A stretch of 64,000 nucleotides of DNA from assembly GCF_001855565.1 (NCBI RefSeq), contig NZ_MKCR01000002.1:186001-250000 (forward strand), given 5' to 3'. Positions 1-8,727 of this stretch are shown here, in pieces; the stretch's first letter is position 1, and each line of letters opens with the position of its first letter. The position numbers were made by a program, and so were the translations under genes. Origin of the DNA: Chromobacterium amazonense. GTDB taxonomy: Bacteria; Pseudomonadota; Gammaproteobacteria; Burkholderiales; Chromobacteriaceae. Under the pieces are notes generated by a model. It saw nothing but the letters and a program-made list of their open reading frames with translations, had not been told where the DNA came from and ran no database searches.

Positions 1-261
1 CTCGCGGTATTCATCAAAGAAGCGCTGCATGGTGGTTTTCACCGCGTCCACCTTGATGCCGCTCATGCCGGACATGGCCTGCGTCACCTGCAGCAGCTCC
101 TCGCGGCTGAGGCAGCGCAACACGGCCGCGGCCGGCTCCTCGCCCATGCACAAGAGCAGCACGGCGGCCTGCTCGATGGCGCTCATCTGGCCATGGCCGG
201 CAGGCGGTTGCGGGGGAACGTAAGCCGGGGATTCCGGCGGCGGATTATTGTTTGCGTCCAT
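1..261 (-). CDS. fliG: Flagellar motor switch protein FliG, N-terminal fragment (cut by window edge)
   Basis: FliG forms the rotor ring of the flagellar C-ring, binding FliF through its N-terminal domain and the stator through its C-terminal domain. Only the first 87 residues lie in the window. A proline-rich leader (about residues 8-22) is followed by MSAIEQAAVLLLCMGEE and a segment (REELLQVTQAMSGM) typical of the FliG N-terminal armadillo-like domain that binds the FliF tail. The ATG lies inside the end of fliF, giving a 17-bp overlap that suggests coupled translation. The rest of the gene continues to the left of the window. Family identity is secure; whether it belongs to a secondary (lateral-type) flagellum is inferred from the neighbouring genes. 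Confidence 0.88.
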   Translation of the reverse strand, partial: MDANNNPPPESPAYVPPQPPAGHGQMSAIEQAAVLLLCMGEEPAAAVLRCLSREELLQVTQAMSGMSGIKVDAVKTTMQRFFDEYRE

Positions 262-1918
262 TGTTCTGCACCCATTGCTTGACCACTTCCGCGACGCGCT
301 CCGGCTCCTTGGCCGCCAGCCCCTTCAGGTGCTCCACCATCACATCCACCGGCGAACCGGCCGGCGGCAGATCGTAATTTTCCAAGAGCGGCACCACCGC
401 GCTGTCGCCCGGCGCGGCGGCCAGCGCGGCCTGGCGCTGGGCCGCGGCCTCGCGCAGCGGACGGTTATCCAGCAGCGGGTCTTCCGGCGTCACGTCCAGT
501 TCGTCCGGCGTATAGTCGCGGAGTTTGTGTTCGGCCAATTGGCGGGCCATCTTCAGCAGCGGCCGCGCCAGCAGCAAATAGGCCAACAGCAGCGCTACGG
601 CATAGGCCGTCCAGCGCGCGCCTTCGTACCAGGTTTCCGGCTGCTGCCAGATCGGCTCCTCCTGCGGCGCGGCGGCGAAGTGAAGCGTGGACACCGCCAG
701 CGCATCGCCGCGCTCGGCGTTGATGCCCAAGCCGTTGCGCAGCAGCTTGTCGATATTGGCCAGGTCGGCAGGCTGCCAACCCTTGCCGCCCGGCGCCGCG
801 GCCTGGTTCAGCGCCACCGCAACGCTGAGGCGGCGCAGGGTGCCGCGCGCTTTCTTGATATTGGTGATGTTGCGGTCGTAGGCGTACTGGCGGGTGACGG
901 CATTCTTGCTGTTGCCGGCTTTCTCGCTGGCCGCGCCGGACGACTCGGTATTGACCGGACGGTTGCTCAGGGAGCCGGGCACGCCCAACGCGGCGCGCTC
1001 GGTGCTGGTTTCCTCGCGCGAGGCCTCGTTGGTGACCTTGGGCGCTTCCCCGTATTTTTCGCGTGTTTCCTCGACGCGGTCGTTGTCCACGTCGGCCGTC
1101 ACGCTGACCTTGAAATTGTCGGCGCCCAAGACCGGCGTCAACAGGTCGCGCACATTCTGCAAGGCCTCCTGGCGGAAGCGCTTGGCTGCCTCGTTGTCGG
1201 TCGCCGCCAGATTGCCGTCGGCAAGATCGATGCGCCCGGACAGCAGCGCGCCGGCCTGATCCACCAGCGTCACCTGCGACGGCTCCAGCGTGGATACGCT
1301 GCCCGCCACCAGCTTGACCACGGCGGCGATCTGCTCATTCGACAACTGCTGGCCCGGCTTCAGCGTCACCACCACCGAGGCGGAGCCCTTCTCGCTGCCG
1401 GCAGTGACGAAAGAAGTGCTGCGCGGCAGCGAAAGATGCACGCGCGCGGCGCGCACCGGGTCCAAGGCCATGATGCTCTGCGCCAGCTCGCCTTCCAGGC
1501 CGCGGCGGAAGCGCACGTCCTGCACGAACTGGCTGACGCCCAAGGGGTCATTCTTGTCCAACAGCTCCAGCCCGGCCGGCAACTGCGCCACCACCCCCTT
1601 GGCCGCCAGCTGCATGCGCGCGCGGGCAAGGTCGGCATCCGGCACCAGCACCTGGCCGGTTTGCGGATGGATGCGGTACGGGATCTTGTCGGCATCGAGG
1701 GCCGCCATCATGTCGGCGCTGTTGACTTTCTCCTGGGCGCCGAACACCGGCTTGTAGCTGGCGTCGTCGCGCCACAACCACAAGGTGGCCGCCACGCTGA
1801 CGCCTATGGCCAACAGCACGATGGGCAGCAGCGTGCGCCAGGCGTTGTCCGGCAGCAGACGGCGGCCGGCCATTCTTTGTTGTACTGCGGCAAAGCCGCT
1901 GCGCAGTTGTTTGACCAC
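245..1918 (-). CDS. fliF: Flagellar MS-ring protein FliF
   Basis: FliF (557 aa) builds the MS ring in the inner membrane, the platform for the rotor and export gate. An N-terminal transmembrane helix lies at about residues 28-50 and a second at about 436-455. Between them is the large periplasmic ring-building region, and the C-terminal tail (ENYDLPPAG onward) is where FliG binds. The start is a GTG preceded by a strong purine-rich site (AAGGGGCGGG). The gene sits 11 bp after fliE and overlaps fliG by 17 bp, so fliE-fliF-fliG are probably one transcript. Length is normal for the family. Confidence 0.95.
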   Translation of the reverse strand: MVKQLRSGFAAVQQRMAGRRLLPDNAWRTLLPIVLLAIGVSVAATLWLWRDDASYKPVFGAQEKVNSADMMAALDADKIPYRIHPQTGQVLVPDADLARARMQLAAKGVVAQLPAGLELLDKNDPLGVSQFVQDVRFRRGLEGELAQSIMALDPVRAARVHLSLPRSTSFVTAGSEKGSASVVVTLKPGQQLSNEQIAAVVKLVAGSVSTLEPSQVTLVDQAGALLSGRIDLADGNLAATDNEAAKRFRQEALQNVRDLLTPVLGADNFKVSVTADVDNDRVEETREKYGEAPKVTNEASREETSTERAALGVPGSLSNRPVNTESSGAASEKAGNSKNAVTRQYAYDRNITNIKKARGTLRRLSVAVALNQAAAPGGKGWQPADLANIDKLLRNGLGINAERGDALAVSTLHFAAAPQEEPIWQQPETWYEGARWTAYAVALLLAYLLLARPLLKMARQLAEHKLRDYTPDELDVTPEDPLLDNRPLREAAAQRQAALAAAPGDSAVVPLLENYDLPPAGSPVDVMVEHLKGLAAKEPERVAEVVKQWVQNNGRKQ

Positions 1919-1929
1919 TTGCCCGCCCC

Positions 1930-2271
1930 TTACAGCTGCATCTTGATCAGCTCGTCCACCGCGCCGACCACTTTGTTACGCACCTGCATCAGCATGGAGA
2001 AGGACAGGCTGGCTTCCTGGCTCATCAGCATCGCGCCGACCAGGTCGTCGCTCTGCCCGCTGTCCACCTCGGTCATTTTTTCCGACGCCAGACGGTTCTG
2101 CTGATCGACGTCGCGCACGGCCGCCACCATCGCCTGGCCGAAGCTGTGTGCGGCCGGGGGCTCGTCCAGCGAGGGCTTAGGCGCCGCTACGGCGCTTTGG
2201 CCAAGCGCGTTCATCTCGCCCAGCAGCTGGTTGCGGTCGGCATGAATCATCAAACCGAGATTGGCGGCCAT
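1930..2271 (-). CDS. fliE: Flagellar hook-basal body protein FliE
   Basis: FliE (113 aa) is the small adaptor that joins the MS ring and export gate to the proximal rod. The C-terminal half (EASLSFSMLMQVRNKVVGAVDELIKMQL) matches the conserved FliE/rod-type helix. Length is normal. It is the first gene of the leftward fliE-fliF-fliG unit. The ATG at 2271 faces the divergent fliM across 232 bp that must hold both promoters. Confidence 0.92.
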   Translation of the reverse strand: MAANLGLMIHADRNQLLGEMNALGQSAVAAPKPSLDEPPAAHSFGQAMVAAVRDVDQQNRLASEKMTEVDSGQSDDLVGAMLMSQEASLSFSMLMQVRNKVVGAVDELIKMQL

Positions 2272-2503
2272 ATCCCATCCTTAGAGTTCAAATCGTTGAG
2301 GCCCGCGCCGTTTATTGGCTGCGCTAACAAGTCTTGATGCAGGCTGCCGGATTTTAAACTCAATGATTTATTTAAATGCCGGTACTTTTCACAACAGCAA
2401 GCGTGAATTTTCCCCCTTTACCGCAAGCGGCCAACCAGTAAGATGCACACTCCCAGCAATAGACGGGGGTTGTCCGCAGCCTCCCCACAAACGACACACC
2501 GTC
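2272..2503. promoter_or_regulatory. Divergent intergenic region between fliE and fliM
   Basis: This 232-bp non-coding stretch separates the leftward fliEFG genes from the rightward fliMNPQR-flhBA genes. It holds an AT-rich core at about 2350-2415 (ATTTTAAACTCAATGATTTATTTAAATG), unlike the GC-rich surroundings, as expected for a divergent promoter region. I looked for a sigma-54 element with correct GG-N10-GC spacing and for a sigma-28 site on both strands and saw no convincing match, so the controlling sigma factor is unknown. Confidence 0.5.
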
Positions 2504-3343
2504 ATGCCCAAAGCCAAAATCGTTGCACCGGAGGACGGCGCCCGCCTGCAGGCCTTGGATCTGCGCACCCTGGGCCGGCCGACCCACCTGCTGCCCTTGT
2601 TCGCCCGCGCGCTGCGGCAGGATCTGGTCGATTTCTTCGAGCGCGAGCTGAACCGGCGCTATCACGCCGGCTTCCGACTGTCTGCGCTCAGCCAGCATCT
2701 GCCCGCCGCAGACGAGCTGCGCTGGCAATGGCACGCGCTGGACGACTGGCAGCTGGGCAGCCATTTCGACCGCGGCCTGCTGCTGGGCATCCTCGATTAC
2801 CGCTTCGGCGCCGACGGCGCCGCGGCCGAAGGCGAGCTGCCGGCGGAGACGGAAACCGAGCGCAGGCTGGCGAGAACCTTGGCCGAACGGCTGCTGCCGA
2901 GGCTGGCCGGCGTCATCCACCGCCTGGCCGGCCGCGACGCGCCAGCCAGCGCACTCCGCCCGCAAGGCTTCGCGCCGCAGCCGGCGTGGCAGCTGGAGCT
3001 GGACGTCGCCGACGGCGACCGGCCGCTGGGCGCGCTGCGCCTGCGCCTGGACCACACCGCCTTCGACGCGCTGCTGCAAAGCCTGTCCGGCCAGCGGCCG
3101 CGCCTTGCCGGTCCGACCGAACGCGCCCGCTTCGACGAAACGCTGCAACTGCGGCTGAACGCGCGCCTGCTGCAGCAGGAACTGCCGCTGGGGGCCATCC
3201 TCGATTTGAAACCCGGCAGCGTGCTGCCGGTATCGCTGCCGCCGCGCGCCGAAGTCTGCGTGCGCGAGACGCCACTGTTTTCAGCCCAGGTGGCGGAGCG
3301 GCAGGGCAAGCTGTGCCTGAGCGGCTTCACCGATATCGAATGA
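2504..3343 (+). CDS. fliM: Short flagellar motor switch protein FliM (lateral-type)
   Basis: FliM forms the middle of the C-ring between FliG and FliN. This copy is only 279 aa, against about 330 for enteric FliM. The first residues (MPKAKIVAPEDGARLQALDL) align near residue 40 of the usual protein. The N-terminal CheY-binding peptide (consensus DEIDALL) is therefore absent. The middle domain (RLQALDL...LFARALRQDLVDFFERELNR) and the C-terminal FliN-like domain (PLGAILDLKPGSVLPV) are recognisable. The ATG at 2504 is the in-frame start that keeps all the conserved sequence; upstream in-frame starts would add residues with no FliM likeness. The stop overlaps an ATGA, but fliN more likely starts 21 bp further on. 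The shortness fits lateral-type systems. Confidence 0.82.
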   Translation: MPKAKIVAPEDGARLQALDLRTLGRPTHLLPLFARALRQDLVDFFERELNRRYHAGFRLSALSQHLPAADELRWQWHALDDWQLGSHFDRGLLLGILDYRFGADGAAAEGELPAETETERRLARTLAERLLPRLAGVIHRLAGRDAPASALRPQGFAPQPAWQLELDVADGDRPLGALRLRLDHTAFDALLQSLSGQRPRLAGPTERARFDETLQLRLNARLLQQELPLGAILDLKPGSVLPVSLPPRAEVCVRETPLFSAQVAERQGKLCLSGFTDIE

Positions 3344-3360
3344 GCACCGAAGGAAACCCG

Positions 3361-3702
3361 ATGGATCACAACCAAGACTTCGACCTGGACGGCATTCTGG
3401 ACGGACTGGACACGGAAGCACCCACGCCCGCTCAAGACGCGCCCACCCGCGACATGACGCCGTTTCTGCGCAAGATTCCGGTCCGGCTCACCCTGGAAGT
3501 CGGCGGCGCCGACATCTCGCTGGCCGAACTATGCCGCATCGGCCCCGGCTCGGTTGTGGAACTGGACAAGGCGGCCGGCGAGCCGCTGGACATCAAGGTC
3601 AACGGCACGACCATAGGCCGCGCCGAGGTGGTGGTGTCCGGCGACAACTACGGCCTGCGCGTGGTGGAACTGAACGACCTGCAGCTGGACAGCCTCGCTT
3701 GA
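3361..3702 (+). CDS. fliN: Flagellar motor switch protein FliN
   Basis: FliN (113 aa) makes the base of the C-ring. The conserved SpoA domain covers about residues 35-110 (IPVRLTLEVGGADISLAEL, then GSVVELDKAAGEPLDIKVNG and IGRAEVVV), preceded by an acidic N-terminal tail. Two starts are possible: an ATG at 3340 overlapping the fliM stop, and the ATG at 3361. The second is preceded by AAGGAAA at good spacing and is preferred. The stop overlaps the fliP start. Identity is clear from sequence and position. Confidence 0.92.
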   Translation: MDHNQDFDLDGILDGLDTEAPTPAQDAPTRDMTPFLRKIPVRLTLEVGGADISLAELCRIGPGSVVELDKAAGEPLDIKVNGTTIGRAEVVVSGDNYGLRVVELNDLQLDSLA

Positions 3703-4445
3703 TGAAGCGCGCCCTCATCCTGCTGCCGGCGGCCGGCTGCATGCTCTGCGCCGCTCCGGCCTGGGCCGAGCCGCTGAAGCTGCTGACCGCCACTTCCGGC
3801 GGCGCGGCGGTGGACTTCACCGTCAAGACGCAGATCCTGATCCTGATGACGGCGCTGGGCCTGCTGCCCATTCTGGCGCTGATGATGACCAGCTTCACCC
3901 GCTTCGTCATCGTACTGTCCCTGCTGCGCCAGGCGCTGGGCCTGCAGCAGGGTCTGCCCAACCGCCTGATCACCGGCGTGGCGCTGATCCTGACCCTGCT
4001 GGTGATGCGGCCGGTGGGACTGCAGGTGTGGAACGAGGCGATGGTGCCCTTCGATCAGGACAAGATCACCATGCAGCAGGCGCTGGAGATCGCCGCCAAA
4101 CCGGTCAGCCGCTTCATGCTGGCGCAAACCGGCAAGACCGCGCTGGCCCAGGTGGCCAAGCTGTCCGGCGAAGGCGACATCGCCCGCCCGGAAGACCACG
4201 CCTTCACCGTCAAGCTGGCGGCCTTTGTGCTGTCAGAACTGAAAACGGCGTTCCAGATCGGCTGCATGCTGTTCATTCCCTTCCTGGTGATAGACCTGGT
4301 GGTGTCCAGCGTGCTGATGGCGATGGGCATGATGATGCTGTCGCCGCTGGTGATCTCGCTGCCGCTGAAACTGCTCTTGTTCGTGCTGGTGGACGGCTGG
4401 TCGCTGACCGTCAACACCCTGGTCACGTCGATACAGGCCTATTGA
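3702..4445 (+). CDS. fliP: Flagellar export-gate protein FliP
   Basis: FliP (247 aa) forms, with FliQ and FliR, the core of the type III export gate in the inner membrane. It has a cleavable signal peptide (residues about 1-23, ending AAPAWA). The family core (ILILMTALGLLPILALMMTSFTRFVIVLSLLRQALG) follows, and the closing segment MGMMMLSPLVISLPLKLLLFVLVDGW is diagnostic. Its ATG overlaps the fliN stop by one base. The gene lies in the canonical fliN-fliP-fliQ order. Confidence 0.95.
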   Translation: MKRALILLPAAGCMLCAAPAWAEPLKLLTATSGGAAVDFTVKTQILILMTALGLLPILALMMTSFTRFVIVLSLLRQALGLQQGLPNRLITGVALILTLLVMRPVGLQVWNEAMVPFDQDKITMQQALEIAAKPVSRFMLAQTGKTALAQVAKLSGEGDIARPEDHAFTVKLAAFVLSELKTAFQIGCMLFIPFLVIDLVVSSVLMAMGMMMLSPLVISLPLKLLLFVLVDGWSLTVNTLVTSIQAY

Positions 4446-4455
4446 GGAGATACGC

Positions 4456-4728
4456 ATGCTGACGCCCGACATCGCGGTCGACATCGTCAACGACAGCCTG
4501 CGCGTGGTGGTGACGCTGGTGGTGCTGCTAGTGCTGCCCAGCCTGATCGTCGGCGTGATTGTCAGCCTGCTGCAGGCCGCCACCCAGATCAACGAGCAGA
4601 CGCTATCCTTCCTGCCGCGGCTCTTGATCGTGCTGCTGACCATCGCGCTGGCCGGCCACTGGATCACCGGCTACCTGATGGATTTCTGCGTCGCCATGTT
4701 CCAGCGCGCCGCGAGCCAGGTGGGATAG
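4456..4728 (+). CDS. fliQ: Flagellar export-gate protein FliQ
   Basis: FliQ (90 aa) is a two-helix membrane subunit of the export gate, packed around FliP/FliR. Two hydrophobic segments (VVVTLVVLLVLPSLIVGVIV and LLIVLLTIALAGHWITGYL) flank the conserved loop containing QAATQINEQTLSF. A GAGGAGA ribosome site precedes the ATG. The stop codon is directly followed by the fliR ATG. Confidence 0.95.
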   Translation: MLTPDIAVDIVNDSLRVVVTLVVLLVLPSLIVGVIVSLLQAATQINEQTLSFLPRLLIVLLTIALAGHWITGYLMDFCVAMFQRAASQVG

Positions 4729-5508
4729 ATGCAGGGCCTGTACGCCCAGCTGCTGGATCTGATTCCCGCCGTCTGGTGGCCGTTTTGCCGCCTGCTGGCG
4801 GCGTTCAGCATCGCGCCCTTCATCGGCGACGCCATGATGCCGCTGCCGGCGCGCATCGGCTTGGCGCTGGCATTGGCCGTCGCCTGCATTCCCGGCATGC
4901 CAGCCCATTCGCCGATCGACCCGTTCTCCCTGCACGGCGTCGCCGCCAGCGTGGAGCAGGTCATCATCGGCCTGTTGTTCGGCCTCGCTTTCCAATTGAC
5001 GCTGTCCGTGCTGTCGCTGCTCGGCTTCCTGCTGTCCTCGCAGATGGGATTGTCGATGGCGGTGATGAACGATCCAGGCAACGGCAACAGCTCGGACGTG
5101 GTGTCCAGCCTGCTCTATCTTTTGGCCGCGCTGCTGTTCTTCGCCATGGACGGCCACCTGGTGCTGGTGCAAGTTGTCTACGCCAGTTTCCGCGCCTGGC
5201 CGCTGGGAGGCGGCATTCCGCAAGCCTCGCTGCCGGTGCTGGCCGCCAGCGTCGGCTGGGTGATGTCAGCGGCGATGATCCTGGCCTTGCCGGTGGTGTT
5301 CGCCACCTTCGTCGTCCAGGCCGGTTTCGGCATGATCAACCGCGTGGCGCCGGCGCTGAATCTGTTTTCCTTGGGCTTCCCGGTGGTGACCCTGTTCGGC
5401 CTGTCCACGCTGACCCTGCTGATGCAGGTGCTGCCGCCGCAATACCTGAGCCTGAGCGAGCAGACGCTGCGGCTGCTGAACCGCCTGCTGGAGATCGGCC
5501 ATGGCTGA
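4729..5508 (+). CDS. fliR: Flagellar export-gate protein FliR
   Basis: FliR (259 aa) completes the FliPQR gate. It is hydrophobic throughout, with about six membrane segments. Family signatures include FCRLLAAFSIAPFIGDAMMP near the N-terminus, GLLFGLAFQLTLSVLSLLGF in the middle, and FGMINRVAPALNLFSLGFPV. It starts immediately after fliQ and overlaps flhB by 8 bp, indicating translational coupling in the export operon. Confidence 0.95.
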   Translation: MQGLYAQLLDLIPAVWWPFCRLLAAFSIAPFIGDAMMPLPARIGLALALAVACIPGMPAHSPIDPFSLHGVAASVEQVIIGLLFGLAFQLTLSVLSLLGFLLSSQMGLSMAVMNDPGNGNSSDVVSSLLYLLAALLFFAMDGHLVLVQVVYASFRAWPLGGGIPQASLPVLAASVGWVMSAAMILALPVVFATFVVQAGFGMINRVAPALNLFSLGFPVVTLFGLSTLTLLMQVLPPQYLSLSEQTLRLLNRLLEIGHG

Positions 5509-6640
5509 GGCGCGACAGGGAGACAAGACCGAAAAGGCCACGCCCCAGCGGCTGCGCAAGGCCCGCGAGCAGGGCCAGGTGCCGCGCTCCAAGGACCTGG
5601 CCGCCGCGCTGGGACTCTTGCTGGCGCTGAAGATGATGTTCTGGCTGGCACCGGGCTGGCTGGACGATTTCCGGCAATTGTTCGCGCTGGCCTTCGCCTC
5701 ATTGGCCGGCCAGGGCGCGCTGGAGAACAGCTGGTCCAAGCTGTTCGGCGGTACCTTGTTGTTGCTGATCAAGATGCTGGCGCCGCTGGCCGTCATCCCG
5801 CTGGCCATGCTGCTGCTCAGCCTGTTTCCAGGCGGCTGGGTGTTCGTGCTGAACCAGATCAGCCCCAAGTTCGAACGCATGAACCCACTGGCGCATCTCT
5901 CCCGGCTGGCCTCGCCCAAGCACGCCAGCGAGATCGGCAAATCCATCGCCAAGGCGCTGGTGCTGGGCTGGCTGCTGTACCGCGTGGCCAGCGACGCGCT
6001 GCATGACTTTTTCGCCCTGCACAGCATGCCGCTGCTACCCACGCTGGCCGGCGCCGCCGATCTGCTGCTGTCCTGCCTGCTCAAACTGGCCGCGGTGTTC
6101 CTGCTCTTCGCGCTGGCCGACTTGCCGCTGCAGGTTTTCCTGTTCTTGAAACAACAAAGAATGAGCAAACAGGAAATCAAGGAAGAGCACAAGAACACCG
6201 AAGGCCGCCCCGAGGTGCGCCAGCGCATCCGCCAGCTTCAGCGCCAACTGGCGCAGCGCGGCGTGCGCAAGGCGCTGCCCGGCGCCGATGTCATCATCGT
6301 CAACCCCAGCCACTACGCGGTGGCGCTGAAATACGACGAAGATAGGGCCGAAGCGCCCTTCATCGTCGCCAAGGGCGTGGACGAGATGGCGCTGTACATC
6401 CGCCAACTGGCCGACGAGCTGAAACTGACCGTGCTGCCGCTGCCGCCCCTGGCGCGCGCGGTGTACCACACCACCCAGGTCAACCAGCAGATTCCCGCAC
6501 CGCTGTACCGCGCGGTGGCGCAGGTGCTGACCTATGTTCTGCAACTGAAAGCGTTCCAAGCGGGCAACCGCCGCAACCTCCCCACCCTGCCGGACCTGTC
6601 GGTCCCGCGCGAACTGTCCGACCCCGAAGCCGCATCATGA
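5501..6640 (+). CDS. flhB: Flagellar export switch protein FlhB, with NPSH at the cleavage site
   Basis: FlhB (379 aa) controls the export substrate switch from rod/hook to filament proteins. The N-terminus (GDKTEKATPQRLRKAREQGQ) is diagnostic, four transmembrane helices follow, and the cytoplasmic domain starts at about residue 210 (KQEIKEEHKNTEGRPEVRQR). The self-cleavage loop reads N268-P269-S270-H271, where nearly all FlhB proteins have NPTH. Cleavage falls between Asn and Pro, so the change could alter rate or conformation rather than abolish it. It overlaps fliR (8 bp) and flhA (4 bp). An extended C-terminal tail follows the cytoplasmic domain. Confidence 0.95.
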   Translation: MAEARQGDKTEKATPQRLRKAREQGQVPRSKDLAAALGLLLALKMMFWLAPGWLDDFRQLFALAFASLAGQGALENSWSKLFGGTLLLLIKMLAPLAVIPLAMLLLSLFPGGWVFVLNQISPKFERMNPLAHLSRLASPKHASEIGKSIAKALVLGWLLYRVASDALHDFFALHSMPLLPTLAGAADLLLSCLLKLAAVFLLFALADLPLQVFLFLKQQRMSKQEIKEEHKNTEGRPEVRQRIRQLQRQLAQRGVRKALPGADVIIVNPSHYAVALKYDEDRAEAPFIVAKGVDEMALYIRQLADELKLTVLPLPPLARAVYHTTQVNQQIPAPLYRAVAQVLTYVLQLKAFQAGNRRNLPTLPDLSVPRELSDPEAAS

Positions 6641-8727
6641 ACTCGCTGACTAAACTGCTTGCCGATATCGGCCGCCACAAGCTCGCCGCCCCGCTGTTCC
6701 TCCTGGCCATTCTGGCCATGGTGATGCTGCCCCTGCCGCCCCTGGCGCTGGACATGCTGTTCACCTTCAACATCGTGCTGGCCATCATCGTGATCCTGGT
6801 CAGCGTATCGGCGCGGCGGCCGCTGGACTTCTCGGTGTTCCCCACCATCATCCTGGCCACCACGCTGCTCAGGCTGTCGCTGAACGTGGCGTCCACCCGG
6901 GTTGTGCTGCTGCACGGCCACGAGGGCACCCATGCCGCTGGCCGGGTGATCGAAGCCTTCGGCAATGTGGTGATAGGCGGCAATTTCGTGGTCGGCATGG
7001 TGGTGTTCGTCATCCTGATGATCATCAACTTCATGGTGGTGACCAAGGGCGCCGAGCGAATCTCCGAGGTGTCGGCCCGCTTCACGCTGGATGCCCTGCC
7101 GGGCAAGCAGATGGCCATCGACGCCGACCTCAACGCCGGCCTGATCAACCAGGAGCAGGCGCAGCAGCGACGCCGCGATATCGCCACCGAGGCCGACTTC
7201 TACGGCGCAATGGACGGCGCGTCCAAATTCGTCCGCGGCGACGCCGTCGCCGGCATCCTGATCCTGATCATCAACCTGTTCGGCGGCGTGGCCATCGGCG
7301 CGCTGATGCACAATCTGTCGATGGGCGACGCCTTCCGCCAGTACGCGCTGATGACCATAGGCGACGGCCTGGTGGCGCAGATTCCGGCGTTGCTCTTGTC
7401 CTCCGCCGCCGCCATCATCGTCACCCGCATCAACGACGAGGCCGACATGCCGCAGCAGGTGGGCAGCCAGATGCTGGCTTCGCCGACCGTGCTGATGAGC
7501 GCGGCCGGCATGATGCTGGTGCTGGCCATCATCCCCGGCATGCCGTGGCCCACCTTCCTCGGCTTCGCTGCGCTGCTCGGCTACGTGGCTTGGCGCATGC
7601 ACGCGCGCCAGCCTCCTACGGCCGCCGCGCTGAATCAAACCGCGGTCAAATCCGCCATTCAGGGCGAGGCGGAAATCGAGCTGGAATGGAACACGCTGCC
7701 CTATTCCGATGTTTTGGGCATCACGCTGGGCTACCGGCTGGTGGCGCTGCTGGATGCCAGCCAGGGCGCGCCGCTGACCAAGCGGGTCAAGGGCGTGCGG
7801 CAAAGCCTGTCCGAGCAGATGGGCCTCTTGCTGCCGACCGTCAGCCTGCGCGACGATCTGCGGCTCAAACCCTCGCAATACGCCATCCAGATCTCCGGCG
7901 CCACCGTGGCGGAGGCGGAGGTCTACGCCGACCGCCTGATGGCGATCCCGTCTCCGGACGTTTACGGCGAGGTGGACGGCATCCCCGGCATCGACCCGGC
8001 CTACGGCATGCCGGTGACGTGGATCGCGCTGGCCGACAAGAGCAAGGCGCTGGGGCTCGGCTTTCAGGTGGTGGACTGCGCCAGCGTGATGGCCACACAC
8101 CTGAACAAGGTGATGCGCGAAAACCTGCCCGAGCTGTTCCACCACGACGACGTGGCGGCGCTGGCCGATCGGCTGGCGGCGCTCGCCCCCAAGCTGGCGG
8201 CCGCGCTGGGCCAGGCGCTGACGCCAGTGCAGCAGCTGCGCGCCTACCGCCAGCTGCTGCAGGACGGCATCTCGCTGAAAGACATCGTGCCTGTCGCCAC
8301 CGCGCTGCTGGAAGCCAGCGACGCCACCAAGGACCCCATCATGCTGGCCGCCGAGGTGCGCTGCGCGCTGAAGCGGCAGATCGTGCAGGCCATCGCCGGC
8401 CCGCGCGACGAGATCCGCGCCTTCAACCTGTCGGCCGAACTGGAAAACCTGCTGCTCTCCGCGCTGTCGCAAGCGCAGCAAACGGGCAAGCCGCAGCTGG
8501 ACAGCTTCCCGGTGGACCCGAACGTGCTGCAGCAGCTGCAAGCCAATATGCCGGTGATCCGCGACCAGATGAAACAAATGGGCCAGCCGCCGGTGCTGCT
8601 AGTGATGCCGCAGATCCGGCCGCTGCTGGCGCGCTATGGCCGCTTGTTCGCTCCCGGCCTGAACGTGCTGTCGTACAACGAGGTGCCGGAAAACCGCCAG
8701 GTGAGCCTGACGGGCACGCTGGGCTGA
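6637..8727 (+). CDS. flhA: Flagellar export apparatus protein FlhA
   Basis: FlhA (696 aa) forms the nonameric export ring that docks chaperone-substrate complexes and uses the proton motive force. The N-terminal half holds eight membrane helices, including the FHIPEP signature region (SVSARRPLDFSVFPTIILATTLLRLSLNVASTR). The cytoplasmic loop GKQMAIDADLNAGLI is also family-specific. The second half is the soluble substrate-docking domain, ending PPVLLVMPQIRPLLARYGRLF and YNEVPENRQV. Length is normal. It is the last gene of the fliM-flhA unit; no clear terminator follows. Confidence 0.96.
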   Translation: MNSLTKLLADIGRHKLAAPLFLLAILAMVMLPLPPLALDMLFTFNIVLAIIVILVSVSARRPLDFSVFPTIILATTLLRLSLNVASTRVVLLHGHEGTHAAGRVIEAFGNVVIGGNFVVGMVVFVILMIINFMVVTKGAERISEVSARFTLDALPGKQMAIDADLNAGLINQEQAQQRRRDIATEADFYGAMDGASKFVRGDAVAGILILIINLFGGVAIGALMHNLSMGDAFRQYALMTIGDGLVAQIPALLLSSAAAIIVTRINDEADMPQQVGSQMLASPTVLMSAAGMMLVLAIIPGMPWPTFLGFAALLGYVAWRMHARQPPTAAALNQTAVKSAIQGEAEIELEWNTLPYSDVLGITLGYRLVALLDASQGAPLTKRVKGVRQSLSEQMGLLLPTVSLRDDLRLKPSQYAIQISGATVAEAEVYADRLMAIPSPDVYGEVDGIPGIDPAYGMPVTWIALADKSKALGLGFQVVDCASVMATHLNKVMRENLPELFHHDDVAALADRLAALAPKLAAALGQALTPVQQLRAYRQLLQDGISLKDIVPVATALLEASDATKDPIMLAAEVRCALKRQIVQAIAGPRDEIRAFNLSAELENLLLSALSQAQQTGKPQLDSFPVDPNVLQQLQANMPVIRDQMKQMGQPPVLLVMPQIRPLLARYGRLFAPGLNVLSYNEVPENRQVSLTGTLG

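Noticed and set aside
248-2104. Long plus-strand open frame (618 aa) opposite fliF and fliE
   Set aside because: Arginine/glutamine/histidine-rich shadow of the real minus-strand genes in GC-rich DNA, with no family likeness or ribosome site.
6532-8577. Long minus-strand open frame (681 aa) opposite flhA
   Set aside because: Antisense shadow of flhA; His/Gln-rich composition is an artefact of the codon bias.
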